DNA of 64,000 bases from Oasisia sp. SBJ-2009 (GCA_964017155.1 OZ024862.1:41028675-41092674); one strand, 5' to 3'. Shown: positions 24,306 to 37,693, numbered from the stretch's first letter. A program made the numbers and translations. The notes: generated by a model not told the origin, from the sequence alone.

Positions 24306-25179
24306 TAAACAACCCTCCTTGTAATTATTTAATTCCTAGCCTGCATACTTGGCCTAGGAGCCCTAAATATACCAATACGTGTAAATACATGTATGTTGTC
24401 CCAGAAAAACATCTATAATTATCTCTCACCTAGCAGTGGTAGGGCTGTATCAATAGCCCAGTAGATCCATGTTAAACTGGACGGTTACTGCCTGCATGTT
24501 CAAAGCTGTATTTTCATTTATACTATCAATTGTATATGCAAGTTGTGTTTATTGTGATGTTTATTTAATGATCTTTAAAATAATGTGACTTTGCTGTCAA
24601 CTGGTTAAAAATGAAAAAGATCCAAAAATTATATTCAGATATATTCTAGGCAACTATAGACTTTATTTATTTTTTGGTCTGCTCTTTTCACAAAACTTGG
24701 TTGTGTTGCTGGCATTGCCATATGAATAACCAGAGAAATGATGTGATTAAGGTGAAGAGACTAGTTATTGACTATGATTGAACAAAACACATTCACATTT
24801 ACCAACTCACTATATAGTCCAAAGGACTTCAGGAACACTTGGCAAATTTTTATTTGATTGGATCGTTCTTAAGGCCCCGAAACTTGTACAACAAAACTGT
24901 TTTCACTACTTATGTATGTAGGCATCAGCAGACTGTATAGCAATGTCTTTATGCATCAGCAACAACCTTTGAACAAGTCTTGTTCATTCGGAGCAACGAT
25001 AAATCGATGTTATAATCATAGGGTGCCACTGATAGAAATACTAGTAAAGTGAACTTCTCGTGTGAGTTTTAGCAGTCAGAGTAATTACTAATTCTAAAAT
25101 ATCTCAATAGTTAATATTAATAATTAAAAAATAATGTCATACTATTGCACATACTCTGGAAATGCTATGCTTGAAAATT

Positions 25180-25577
25180 CAGGGTTGGAATTGATTTAAT
25201 CAAATTGATTAAATCATCGATTAAATCATTGATTTAATAAACATGAAAAAATTAAGATATTGTTTTTTTCGATTTTTTTAGATTATTCAAAATAAATCAA
25301 ATTTATACTTATGTTGCGTGCTACTGCCAGTTGATTTAACTGTATGTATTTTAAAATAAAGTTTAAATTGGTACATAACAACTTTGCTTTAATTCTTTAG
25401 AAATGCTAATAATGAAATGTTCAGCCTACTGGGTATATTATGATATTCCACCTTTATTTATTTTCCGAATTACATATTATTTCTTATGATTGTCGAGAAG
25501 GTTGAAAAAATCAAATAAATCGACTTAATCGAAAAAATCCGATTTATTTGAAAATATCATGATTATTTCCAACCCTG
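25180..25577. mobile_element. hAT-like MITE, 398 bp
   Basis: Ends are CAGGGTTGGAA and TTCCAACCCTG, a perfect 11-bp inverted repeat of hAT type. The interior is made of GATTTAATC/GATTAAATC motifs. Copy 1 shows the empty site near 11710. The flanks share CTTGAAA(A)T, an imperfect 8-bp duplication. No coding capacity. Confidence 0.8.
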
Positions 25578-26084
25578 CTTGAAATAAAGATGATATATTT
25601 GAGACGATTCCTTGTGACATGTTGTGGGGCGGGTGCATACTGTGGTGCACCACTTTCACATTCCTCATCAGTGTAATAAAATGGGGGAGGGGGGTAATTG
25701 TTGTAGTTTTCAGTTAAAGACAAAAGTCTAATGACACAAATTCTTTCAGTACTCCAGTATCCGTAGTAATCTATATATCTTAAGAACTACTTATTCTCTA
25801 TAAATGGAAGTTGTGTTTGTTAGGATGTTTGTATAATTGTCTGTAGAAATATGTGACTGGAATCGGCTAGTTAAAGACACATTTTCACCAAAAATAGAAA
25901 ATTAATATGATGGAAAAGTTAAAAGTTAAATTTCTTACACATTATTTATAGTATATTGATTGCTGCATTCATACAATTTGGCTGCGTTTATGGTCATCTC
26001 ATATGAATAACCAGATAAAATAAGGTGAGGTGATTACGTTGAAGAGACTATAAGCAGTGACTGTAAGTCCCCAAAACACATTTC

Positions 26085-26275
26085 AATCAATCAATCAATC
26101 ACTTTATTGTCCTTAAAAAAGGATATGCATTGTACAACTCATGATCTACAATATGTGGGATGGTCACAACAAAATGCAAGTGAATTCCAGATGTATCCAC
26201 TATAAGAACAGTTCAACCGGTTGACAGCAATATGAATCATTTAGCATTCAACATTCTAATGGATCTAATTTCATT
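26085..26275 (-). mobile_element. 5'-truncated non-LTR retrotransposon or SINE tail
   Basis: Starts with four CAAT units followed by CACTTTATTGTCCTT, the reverse complement of an AATAAAGTG(ATTG)n end as in CR1/L2-type tails. It is not present in copy 1. The left limit is clear and the right limit is approximate. Confidence 0.55.
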
Positions 26276-27225
26276 CATGATTACCAACTCACTATACTTG
26301 TAGTCCACTTGACCCATTTTATTCTGGTATATTTGGGTTATTAAACCAGTCACGTATAGAAAGAATGTATCGAATGGTGTGTTCTGGACTATGACAATGT
26401 CAAAACAAGATTTAATGATGAAGTACTACTGGTTGCTAATATCATAATATACATTACAGGATATATTATGATATTTTCCGTGATAATTAATTTATTTATT
26501 ATTTTGCAATATTATGATGTTGTAAAAGGGGGTTGTATTTACAAGTTTCAATACCACAAATAAAATCAGTATTGCTGTTTACCTATATACAAGTCATCTT
26601 GTAATTTCATAGTGTATGCCCGCCTAAAATGAATATCAAGTATTAGGAAATGTAGTAAAGGTCATATAAACCACAATAATGATTAATGTAAACTATTAAA
26701 AACACATTAGAAAACAAAAACATGTTATATTGGTGATTATGAAAAAGATTGAGTTTTAATATTTATTTTGTCACGTATTAAAATAAAATATCCATGGATA
26801 TTTCGAAAGAAAAATGTACACATGTGTGCTTCTGTTATATGCATATGTGTAATTATAAGTTGAGGGAGAAATAGTAATTTGTACAGGAAAAAGTACAACA
26901 AAAACAAACAAAGTGTGCTTTGCTTAAAACCCACAAAAACAAGCAATATTCTCCATTTGCAGAAATTGCAAAAGATTTATATAATGTATTTTCCAGATTT
27001 CGTGTTCATTAAACCATTTGAATAAATCAATAAGGGAATGACTGCTGATATTGTATTTTTTTTAGCAGGCACCAGCACATTATTTCCAATATGAATAACA
27101 TTTCACTGAATGAAATCATTTGGTGTTGGTGATTATTAAATTCACTGCATAAAGTGCATACAAAAATTATACATAATTATATAGTTGTAGGCTTGTTGCG
27201 TTTGTACATTCCGTCATGATGTGTC
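26276..27225. other. AT-rich sequence, no gene
   Basis: No homology to other module copies was noticed, no domain, and only short open frames (longest 69 codons at 26737-26946 on the minus strand, hydrophobic by composition). Confidence 0.5.
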
Positions 27226-27486
27226 GTTTATTTAAGAGTCACTGTAAGTTCTATTGATTGAACATACACCAATAGTTGAATAGTTCTTTTAATAACATTG
27301 TAATGTCTATCAAATAGGGTATCTTTAATCAATGTTTTATTTCAAATTTATCATAAGAGTCAATATTTTTATTCTGGAGTAAGACCCCCTGGCGCTTATA
27401 AACGCAAGTAATGATGGCTCAAAAGTGCTGCCACCTCGCGGAGTCTGGCAAATTGAGACTAGTACTGTTATGATTCTATGTTGGAT

Positions 27487-29179
27487 AGTAGTGAGGGCTC
27501 TTAATGTCAGAAAAGGCCATACATTTTCACATCTGGACAAAAGCATGAACTTTGGCACAGATGACCTCCATGGCATACTATTTCAGAATTTTGATGCTTC
27601 CACCATTTTTTGCAATATTCAAAATGGCTGCCATCGAAAATAAAAAACTTGCTTTTCCATATTTCATGAACCGTTTCACATAAATCATTAACATTAGGCT
27701 TAATGTATATATATCCGGGTATTATAATTTCAAATATGGTATATTTGAACTTATCCGACATTCACATCCGCCATTTTGAAAGATGGTGGCCGTATTCACT
27801 AATGTTGCTCTATCTGATAAAGTATGATACCTAGAGTCGTTATTTTGGCATCAGTGTATAGATAAGTGGATAGCGATTTCAAATGTATCAAATATTTCAC
27901 ATCTGACCTTAATTTTACCTTCACAACCGCCATTTAATCAAATGGCAGCTGTAAAATCGAATTGTTTATATATCTTTAAAACGAGATATTTGGAGGGATG
28001 CTATACGGACACTTTTTCAATATATACATATATTGGGGTAGATATTTTAAATATTTTACTTCTTGACCTTGACCGACATTCACATCCGCCATTTTTGAAG
28101 ATGACGGCCGTATTCATTAATGTTGCTATATCTGATCAAATATGGCACCCAGAGTTTTGATTTTGGTATCAATGTATAGGTAGCTGGATAGCGATTTCAA
28201 ATTCGTCAAACATTTTACACCTGACCTTAATGTGACCTTCACAACCGCCATTTAATAAAATGGCGCATGTAAAATCGAATTGCTTACATATTTTTTAAAC
28301 AATTTATTTGGAGGGATGTTATATGGACAATTTTGTCAAAATATACGTATGTTGGGGTAGTTATTTTAAATATTTTACTTTTTGACCTTGACCGACATTT
28401 ACATTCGCCATTTTCCAAGATGGTGGCCCTCAAAGCTAATGTCGCTATATCCTGTGACCTCGCTGAAATCGCTATCCAGCTACCTATACATTGATACCAA
28501 AATCAAGACTCTAGGTGCCATATTTGATAAGATATAGCAACATTAATGAATACGGCCGCCATCTTTAAAAATGGCGGATGTGAATGTCGGTCAAGGTCAA
28601 GAAGTAAAATATTTAAAATATCTACCCCAATATACGTATATATTGAAAAAGTGTCCGTATAGCATCCCTCCAAATATCTCGTTTTAAAGATATATATATA
28701 AACAATTCGATTTTACAGCTGCCATTTTTATTAAATGGCGGTTGTGAAGGTAAAATTAAGGTCATATGTGAAATATTTGATACATTTGAAATCGCTATCC
28801 ACTTATCTATACACTGATACCAAAATAACGATCAGATATAGCAACATTAGTGAAAACGGCCACCATCTTTCAAAATGGCAGATGTGAATGTCGGATAAGT
28901 TCAAATATACCATATTTGAAATTATAATACCCGGATATGTATACATTAAGCCTAATGTTAATGTTTTATGTGAAACTGTTCATGAAATATGGAAAAGCAA
29001 GTTTTTTATTTTTGATGGCAGCCATTTTGAATATTGCAAAAAATGGTGGAAGCATCAACATCTCAGGTTGCTTCCATCAAAATTCTGAAATAGTATGGCA
29101 TGGAGGTCATCTGTGCCAAATTTCATGCTTTTGTCCAGATGTGAAAATGTATTACATTAAGAGCCCTCACTATAGTCGT
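27487..29179. mobile_element. 1.7-kb foldback element with internal tandem repeats
   Basis: Ends are TAGTGAGGGCTCTTAATG and CATTAAGAGCCCTCACTA. The long inverted arms include the pair CACATCTGGACAAAAGCATG and CATGCTTTTGTCCAGATGTG. The empty site is seen in copy 3 (GATAGTCGTTACGAAGG near 42657), giving a 3-bp TAG duplication (or 5-bp ATAGT if the ends are counted from AGTGAGGG). The motif CCGACATTCACATCCGCCAT or close variants recurs about every 315 bp in the left half (near 27757, 28074 and 28392). The short frames inside are non-coding by appearance. Confidence 0.85.
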
Positions 29180-30530
29180 TACGAAGGAAAGCGCATATGG
29201 CTATGGGTTTATATTATATAAATCAATATTCCAGCGTTCACGAGTTTACATTGTCGAATGGTGAGCGATAATATGGTCCCACACTAAGCCACCGTCAACC
29301 AACGGCCCAGCCAGACCGGTGCGCGGACAAAACTCCATCCGTACAACAGTCGGATGATTCGGCCCAAAACATTGGGCCGAATCGCCCGTTTCTGCAATCG
29401 GTGAACTTCGACCTCTGCTGCGTAACTCGCCTGAATAGTTGAAAACGCACTGGCTGACATAAACTGGCTCAGGAGTCTATGCAGAATGTGTTTACACCTG
29501 TGGTATGGTCAACTGAGGGCAGACAGCACTGAGAAAATTGGCCTAAAGTTAAGCTGGTCAAACATTATAATTATCAATAACATTAATGGGAAGCCAGTGA
29601 AGATTATCTATAGCCATAAAAGCAGGTATTCACAGGAAAGGTGCTTCAAAGAATCCTGCTGTCACCTGCTGTGTAAACATTCTGGACTAAGACAAAGGAA
29701 CCCAGGTTTCCTCCAGTGCAGGTGAAAAGCTACCCACTAGTTGTTACACTAATACAGATAAGGAACCTACTCACCCACTACCTACCTGCAAGATAAATTG
29801 AATTATTTAAATCCATATTGAGTCTAGTATCTATGATGGGAAAACTCCTATAATGAGGGTTTTGTCTGAGGTGGTTTTGTCCAGAGGGAGTTTTGTCCCA
29901 GATTCTTAACCCGTACAGAGAGTGTGGGCCGAATCGGCCGTCCTTAGATTTCCGCTGCTCATGTGCAATGGGCCCAAATATCTGACGTGGCACCCCTGCA
30001 TTTGAAAAAAGTGGGCCAAATCATCCGTCTGAGTTGGCTGAATCCATTTTGGACAAGTTCATTGGGGACAGGCCTAGACATTAAACTTTTGTGTCCACTG
30101 GTCCAAAGGATCAGTAGATTTAAAAGTTACTTACCCACCCAAAAAGTTACTGGCCCGAACATTGTGAACAAAATATGTTGGTATCAAGGTGCCTTTTGCT
30201 TTAGAAGACCAACCAATTTTCGACAGGAGTGACATCATGAAGACTCTCCGAAGCCCGAACTGGCCCGACAGCATTAAACCAAGTGTCGGGCCATCGGGCC
30301 AGTGTCAAGCCCTGGGGGACGAGGACTGGGGTCAATTAAATAAATTCCAATTGCCGCTCCAATTCCATGCAATTCAATTTTTTTTCAGTTCCATCTATGA
30401 TCATTCGTTTAATTTGCATACAGGGGGTGATACAGTGTGTCATGTATGATGTATTTATATAATGTATTCAGTGACATTTTATTGCATGAAAATTATTTTA
30501 ATCCAGGCAACACTGCATAATTAAAATATC
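29180..30530. repeat. Module copy 2: spacer
   Basis: Shares blocks with 42650-42960 (GAGCGATAATATGGTCCCAC, CCAGCCAGACCGGTGCG), 44470-44760 (CACTGGCTGACATAAACTGG) and 45050-45735 (ATAATGAGGGTTTTGTCTG). It holds a partial palindrome at about 29352-29388. No gene is seen. Confidence 0.75.
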
Positions 30531-31423
30531 TGAGTCTCTAATGAGTTTACTTTCTTTCTGGCACCATCATTGCAGTTGCTGGTTACAATGTACAACCCTC
30601 TTCGGTCTTCACTGGGCTTATGTTTGCATTGGCATTCTTTGGACCATAACTGGTTACACTGGAATGTTTGGAGGTATCCTGGCTTCTTTAGTTTTAGCCC
30701 TAGAAAAAACCCTAATTAATTAATTACGTATAGCGTAGTAAGAGTGCAGCGCAAAACATTAAACGCATTTACTCATCTATAATTCTTTTCATTCAAACAT
30801 AATATCTCCAACACCACTAAAGACGTTGCTCTAATTTGTTCAACATATTACAAATTAGCTAAAGAATGATGGAACGATTTTGTGTTTAAATGGATCAGTG
30901 TGTATAAAAAAGTTTAAGTTTCTTTTTTGTAATATATATTTACCTCAGAATATGCCTTCTTGTGTTTTCTTTGACTGTTGTTAATTTCTTATCCCTACTA
31001 TGTATAGTTAAAGTTCAGGCAAACATGACAACTGTCGAAAAGTGTTCGCATCAGCAGTGCCTGAAATGAAATGACAAAGTTGTAAAAGACCTCCCACATT
31101 GATGGTAACAAGTGTCACGCCCTGTGGCCCAACAAAATGGAGAACACCAAGTCACATTGTTGAACGACCACATCGTTTTTGACTTTGAGAAGAAGAGAAA
31201 ACTTGTGATTGTCACTTTTGGAAATAATCATTTTCATAACTGAAGACCAGCTCATTCAGGGATGGAAACCAATCAGGCGTGATTAAAATATTCTGTGAAA
31301 GACGAAACAGCACCTGCAAGACAGTCTTCACAGAGTTCAGTTTAATGGTGTGTATGCACGCTGAAATTTGAGGGAAACCATTTAAATGTGCCGCTTGTGA
31401 AAACGTTTTAGAAAAGGTGACAC
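30531..31423 (+). repeat. Module copy 3: upstream region, cut short
   Basis: Matches the other upstream regions (GAGTCTCTAATGAGTTTACT through GTGTCACGCCCTGTGGCC) until AAACGTTTTAGAAAAGGTGA. At that point the gypsy element begins. The expected continuation (TGTCTTAAAGCCTGCATTTT, as at 48281) and the start of the zinc-finger gene are missing. An internal gap also exists near 31018 relative to copy 4. Confidence 0.8.
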
Positions 31424-31433
31424 AGGACCTCGC

Positions 31434-34433
31434 TCGTAGCCGGGTCTTCTCTATGCCCTGGTGAGCCTCGTGCAGTTTGCTCAACACTTCCGCCTGTAGA
31501 CTTAGGGGAATCACCAGACGGTCGTCCTTCATGATAAGACCGTCCTCAACTGCCAACTCGTCTCGGCATGACCAGTAGGGTCGCAACGGTGCAGCTAGGT
31601 GGCGTTGGCTATCTGGCCATCCATCCACGATGACGGCTCTCAGCGCACACAGTTCATCGTCGGCCTGTGTCGCCTCTCTGATCGACTGTAGTTTCTGCGT
31701 TGAAAACTATACGAATGACACTTGTATGTCAAGGTCGATCTGCGTCGACTCGCTACTCGGTTGTCTTGACATGGCGTCGGCCAGCATCATTTGCTTTCCT
31801 GGCTTGTAGCGTAACACAAAGTCATACGGTTGTACTCGCAGGAACATTCTCTGTAATCTCTGCGGTGCTGCTGCAAGGTTCTTCAAGTTGATCATCTCGA
31901 GAGGTTTGTGGTCCGACTCGATAACGAACGATTTTCCGTAGACATACATGTGGAACCTCTCGCAGCCAAAGACGACTGCGAGCATCTCACGTTCAATGTT
32001 GGCGTATCTCTGTTCGCAATCACTAAGGGACTTGCTGGCAAAGGCGATGGGCTTCTCGTGTTGAATGAGAACGGCGCCGAGTCCTCGGCTGGAGGCGTCG
32101 ACCTAGATGACACTCTCAGCCTGTGGGTCGAAGTACGCAAGGGTCACTTCACGACAGATGAGAGACTTCGTCGCTTTAAACGCTGCGTTGTGAAAGTCCG
32201 TCCAGATGTACTCGGCGTCCTTCTTCACTAGATCACGCAGGGTTGCGGTTTTCTGCGACAAGTTTGGAATGAATGGCGACATGTACGTGGCTATGCCCAG
32301 AAATTCCTGAAGCTGTGCGACGTTTTGCGGTGCTTTCATTCGCTGGATGTCCGCGGCTCTGCCTGGGTCTGGACGTACGCCGTCTGCGCTGAATTCCAAC
32401 CCGAAGAACTTCATGTTCGCCTGTTTGATGTCGCATTTATCAATGTTGAACACCAGCCCATGCTGCAGTGCTACTCTCATCAGGTTGTGCAGATGTTTGT
32501 CGTGTTCGGCTTCTGTCTTCCCGAACACACCCACGTCATCAGCAATACTTATCGTTCCGGGGCACTTCTCAAGGATGCAGTCCATCCTCTCCTGGAACAC
32601 GTCTTGGCTGAGGTTCAAGCCAAACGGTAGTCTTCTGAAACAATACCGGCCGAAGGGACTGTTGAACGTGGTCAGACGCTTAGACTCGTCGTCTAACTGT
32701 ACGGACCAGTATCCGTGACGTGCGTCTAGCTTGGAGAAGATCATTGATCCAGCAAGCTTGTGGGTAATTTCTTCCAAGGTCGGTGTTGGGTAGTGCGGAC
32801 GCTTGATAGCTGTGTTCAAGTCTTTGGGATCCAAGCAGATGCGCAACTTTCCGTTCGACTTCCTGCTGTATACGATGCTAGATACCCAATCTGTAGGCTC
32901 CTCGACCTTCTCGATCACCCCGAGTTCTACCATCTGGTTGATCTCATTCCTCACGTCGTCTTTGATGTGGATCGGACATCGTCTGGGCGCATGTACGACA
33001 GGGGTCACAGCAGGGTCTAGTGTGATGTGGAACGTTTCGCGGAACTTGCCGATGCCCTTAAAACAATCTGGATACAGCCGCTGGAGATCTTCCTTCGAGT
33101 TCAACGGCGGTGGATGTTCGCTGACTGCACAGTTCAAGGTCACCAAGTTGAGCTTGCGGCAGGAAGGTAGTCCCAAGATCACTGGACCTGGCGTGTCAGC
33201 AACAAAGAACTCTGCTTCGTGTGTGGTTGTCTCATGCACACACTTCAGTCGCGTAGTACCGTACTGCCGGATCAATTGTCCGTTGTAGGCAGTTAGGATC
33301 GTGTCTCGATGCTCAAGGCTGCCTCGCACAGGTATTCCTTCTGTGTCGATGTTTGACGGGTACATGCGCTGGAACGTCCTCAGCGGCATTACGTTACCCT
33401 GCGCACCTGTGTCGACCTTGACACGAAGTGTCGCTGGGATGTCAGGCCTGTCTTTCAGCGTGATCCTGAGAGTTGCATATACCTCGTCCCTCTCGACGGC
33501 GTTGATGTTGACGGTATTAAAGGCAAGCGGCTCGAAGTTGTCGCTGAGCTGATCGAATCTGGCGTCTTGACTGATGGAGTGGACACCACCTCGTTGGCGC
33601 TCATCTCGGTTGGTCCTTCGTCTTGACCTAGCTCGGGATCTTGGTCGCCCAGAAGAGTGTGGTCTTCCTCCGGCGCCAGACGTCCAACCTGTAGCCTGCC
33701 GACATACTCGCTGCCAGTGATTGAGTTTCCCACATGCGCTACACCTACTGCCCTCTGCTGGACATCGATCTGTGGGCGCATGATGATGTCCACATTTTGC
33801 GCACGTAGGTGCCTCCTCTCGACGTCCGCTTGGCTCATGTGTTCTCCGCGACCGGCTGACGTGACTGATGCTGCTAGCGTCTCCTGAGAACTGCTGCATG
33901 TTGGCCAGTGTTGCTTCATGCGTTCTAGCAACGTCCATCGCCGCGTCAAGTGTTAGTGTCTCATCACGGCACAGTAGCTTTTCTTGCACTTTCCCGTGCC
34001 GGACACCCACTACTAACTGTTCGATCAACCTCTCCTCGGTTTCTGTAATATCACGGAACTTGCATTTACGCGCCTGCGTCTTGCTGCGTGTCATAAATTC
34101 GTCAACTGTCTCAGAGCTCAACTGCCTGAATTTTTGCAGATGAAAACGGCTCAGCCTGTAATTAGACTTGGGTTCTATCAGAGCCTGGAATTTAGCCCAA
34201 ATGACCTCAACGTCTTTCTTATCAGTTTCACTGAGGTCCCACGTATTGTACATTCGCCGACCCTCCTGTCCTACCCATAGCAGGATGTAGGTCACTCGTT
34301 CACTCTGCCCTTTTTCAGCAAAGGGCCCACTGAAAATCAGTTCGCAATATTGACGGAATGAACGAAACTCCGTGGGTAAATCAGTGGCTAACCAGTTCAT
34401 GCGGGGCGGCTCTATACCTGACAGATCACCCAT
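31434..34433 (-). pseudogene. gypsy Gag-Pol, one frame with two TAG stops
   Basis: A single frame of about 1000 codons encodes in order: Gag (residues 1-200), Cys/His knuckle (Cys211 to Cys244, CAKCGHHH and CSACGKLNHW), protease with DTGA at 341-344, and reverse transcriptase (about 470-700) with KLDARHGYWSVQL and the IADD active-site box at 630-633. A TAG at 32103-32105 follows residue 776. RNase H (FVIESDHKPLEMINL, RYKPGKQMMLADAMSR) and a second TAG at 31707-31709 come next, then the beginning of the integrase zinc-binding region (KLHEAHQGIEKTRLRAR). Both stops sit in otherwise intact frame, so decay is light. The enzyme would copy element RNA in cytoplasmic particles. The missing integrase core makes it non-functional. 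Gag and Pol share a frame, as in Mag-like elements. Confidence 0.92.
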
Positions 34434-34602
34434 GGCTGCCTATTAATGGCAATGTCTATCACTTACTCAGTGAGAACAAATCGGAGTTGGCCAGCGTCGA
34501 CTCGACGGTGCCGCGTGCGTGTTGACCTATTTACGAATGTCGAAAGCGCCGGATTCAACCGTAGCTGCCACCATGAAACGTGTCATCTTGGCCTGACATC
34601 TG

Positions 34603-34928
34603 TGTAGTCGGATTGTCCGACTCATCTCGCATTCATACATATCTGATTCGACACCAGAAGTACTGAACAAATCACTTTATTACAATTACAAGCAGAGAGA
34701 GGGATAACACTGATCGACCTCGAGTCTCGTCATCTTCCAAGACTGATCTCTTGGACTGCATATGTCGTTCTATGCATTTACATTGGCATACCATCACACC
34801 GTCCCCCCACTTTTCGACTTTCCTGAGGGGGTCAGCATAGGAAATGTCCTCATACTTGTTCAGGTCATAAAACAAATTTACAGGCATATGTAGCGAGACT
34901 GATCACTCCCCTCTCTTAAAACCCTACA
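34603..34928 (-). repeat. 5' LTR of the gypsy element, about 326 bp
   Basis: On the minus strand it begins TGTAGGGTTTTAAGA and ends CCGACTACA, giving TGTAG...CTACA termini. It contains an AATAAA signal (near 34678) about 70 bp before its end. The Gag start lies 170 bp downstream. A primer-binding site is not obvious directly after it; a TGGTGGCAGC occurs about 28 bases further on. Confidence 0.65.
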
Positions 34929-35378
34929 TCGGTCTAGTAGTAAAATGAATAATAAGATATAAACTTCCTAGTTGAAAATCACAAGGTAAATTGCTTGGTT
35001 GGCCGCAGCCCGCAACTTGACTTTAGTCCAGTAAATATTCATCATGCCGGGCTCTGTCATTTTGCACCCTTGTGTTGATATAATATTAATAGGCATTAGC
35101 CATCAAGCACATTATAGATTATTAATTTTCGTTTGCCCTGTCAGCCCTGGTGGATATTTATATCGTCTATGGCGGAACCAGCGGATTTCTGCACTTTGTG
35201 TAATTTGATCTCAGTTTAGTGATGACAAATTGTTTTGCCAAAAGATGGCATTGGGAAGTCCTACACAGGCACCCCTGTAAGCTCTGCATCTTGTCACTCT
35301 ATGAATCATGCAAGCAGTGTTGGGTCCAAAGTCTACCCCCCAAATGGTCAGTGATTGGGATGGGCCATGGCCCTCCAT
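34929..35378. other. Unassigned sequence between gypsy LTR and MITE
   Basis: No similarity to other parts of the window was noticed and no coding region was recognised. It does not resemble the zinc-finger module, so the module's missing part was lost rather than simply split by the gypsy element. Confidence 0.5.
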
Positions 35379-35647
35379 TACAAAAAATAGCATTCAAATA
35401 CCATTCAAATACCATTGGTTTTTGAATGGTACTTGAATGGTCCTAGGGGGTATATTGGCCAAGGGTATTTGAATGGTATCTGAATTATTTTTGAATGATA
35501 TTTTGAATGGTATTTTGGATTCTTTGTATCGTTCAGTGGTATTGAATGGTATTTTAAATTACCGTTCAGAGTACCACTGAGTCCTGCTGAAATATCATTG
35601 ATACTGAATGGTAATCAATGGTATACCATTGGCTCTTTTTTGTAAGG
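35379..35647. mobile_element. MITE of about 270 bp made of AATGGTATTTG repeats
   Basis: Ends read TTACAAAAAATAGC and GCTCTTTTTTGTAA (inverted). The interior repeats TTGAATGGTA and its inverse TACCATTCAA many times. No coding capacity. Confidence 0.7.
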
Positions 35648-35781
35648 GCTTCTTCAAATATATGTTGCCAACATAACTATTATAAATAGCATAACATAAA
35701 GGCTTTTTTTAGTTTAGAATTAGCACCAGACCAACAATGAATTATATTTTATATTTAAAAAATAGTTATGTGTATTTCAGG

Positions 35782-36157
<376 letters not shown>

Positions 36158-36180
36158 TACATATAATGTGTATATAAATT

Positions 36181-36218
36181 AGTCCTCCGTCCCCCCCACT
36201 TTAAAAACCGGATCGACG
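36181..36218 (-). mobile_element. Terminus of a CAGGGGCG-type DNA transposon
   Basis: On the minus strand it reads CAGGGGCGTCGATCCGGTTT, then a G-rich run. CAGGGGCG ends are common in hAT elements. It abuts the zinc-finger remnant directly. The other end was not found. Confidence 0.5.
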
Positions 36219-36615
36219 CCCCTGCAAGTGTGATACCTGTGGTGCACAATTCTCAGAAAATGGTACTCTAAAGAAACATGTCCGTATCCACACTGGGGAG
36301 AAACCATATAAGTGTGATACCTGTGGTGCACAATTCTCACAAAGTAGTAATTTGAAGAAACATATCCGTATTCACACTGGGGAGAAACCATATAAGTGTG
36401 ATACTTGCGGTGCACAATTCTCACAAAATACTCATTTGAAGGCCCATATCCGTATCCACACAGGGAAAAAGATGCACAGTTCTCACAAAGTGGTAGTTTC
36501 AAGAAACATGTCCATGTTTATCCTGGGATAAACCATACAAATGTGCTACCTGTGGTGCACAATTCTCACAACTTGCTAAATTGAAGAAACACATCTGTAT
36601 CCACACAAGGGATAT
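36219..36615 (+). pseudogene. Zinc-finger copy 3 remnant
   Basis: It starts mid-finger (TGTGATACCTGTGGTGCACA) at the transposon end and holds about four and a half finger units similar to 23620-23890. These include ENGT and QSSN helices and the decayed unit TGGGATAAACCATACAAATG. It ends at CACACAAGGGAT, joined to downstream-region sequence (ATTAAAATCTAAAGTC, compare 11862). The start, most fingers and about 1 kb of downstream sequence are deleted. Confidence 0.85.
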
Positions 36616-37570
36616 TTTTTTATTAAAATCTAAAGTCTAATGACATGAAATATTTCAATATACCGGTATCCGTAGTAAGCTATATATATTAAGAACTGCT
36701 TATTCTCTATAAATGCAAGTTGTATTTATTATATTTGTATAAGTATCTCTAGAAATATCTGCTGGATAAAGACATATTTTCACCTGTAAGTACTGGGGTA
36801 CCAAAAAAGAAAATTGATATGCTGGAAAAGCGAAAGTTAAGAGTTACATTTTTTCCCATTATTTACAGTATATTGATTGCTGCATTCATGCAATTTGGCT
36901 GTGTTTATGTCAATCTCATACGAATAACCAGGTAAAATGCCAATAAAGTGAGGTGATTATGTTGAAGAGACTAAGCATTCCTCATCAGTGTCATAAAATG
37001 GGTAATTGTTAAAATTTACAATTAAAGTCAAATGATACATGAATTCTTTCAATATACTGGTATCCGTTTGATTAGATATACAATTTCTCAGTTATTGTTA
37101 ACTAACAAATCCTGTTTGCTACTGGCAGTTAACAGTCGACTAATGTATGGATTAAAGTTAACTCACAGGTTTATGCATATAATAATAATTAATGTTTACA
37201 TACTATGCATGCTCTAGATGACATAGTTATGAAATAGCCATACACAAAATAAAAAGCAGAACAGAAAAAATAACTACGAACATTTTTTATTTCTGTTTAT
37301 ATTTTGTGTGTGACAAGTTTTATTTTGAATAATAATAATATAATATTCAATTTCGCTCTAGGTAACCATAGAGAGTGAAATGGGTACATTAAATATGGAA
37401 AGTACATTAAAAAAAAATTTAATATTAAATAATGTCTAATTTAAGACATTAGCATAAATACAACTATAATGTAGACAATATACAATATGTTTCAATAAAA
37501 GTAATTTGATATTGTCTGTGATTATTTAACCAAACTTATTATAGAATAAATAATTTTAAGCATTAAGATG

Positions 37571-37626
<56 letters not shown>

Positions 37627-37643
37627 TATACATATATACATAT

Positions 37644-37693
<50 letters not shown>

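Larger units (their letters stand above)
24150..26060. repeat. Module copy 2: downstream region
   Basis: Collinear with 10771-12250 of copy 1 (GATTGCGTAGGAAACCTT, CCTAGCCTGCATACTTGG, GGGGCGGGTGCAT). It has two extra insertions, at about 24195-24305 and 25180-25577. No gene is seen. Confidence 0.75.
31424..34928 (-). mobile_element. Ty3/gypsy LTR retrotransposon, truncated in integrase
   Basis: Reading on the minus strand: one LTR (34928-34603), leader, then Gag, CCHC knuckle, aspartic protease, reverse transcriptase, RNase H and the start of integrase, ending at 31424. The integrase catalytic core, polypurine tract and 3' LTR are absent, so this copy cannot transpose. No matching second LTR was noticed in the window. 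The truncation point joins directly to the upstream region of module copy 3. Confidence 0.9.

Noticed and set aside
31892..34143. Plus-strand open frames across the gypsy region
   Set aside because: Antisense shadows of the minus-strand Gag-Pol frame.
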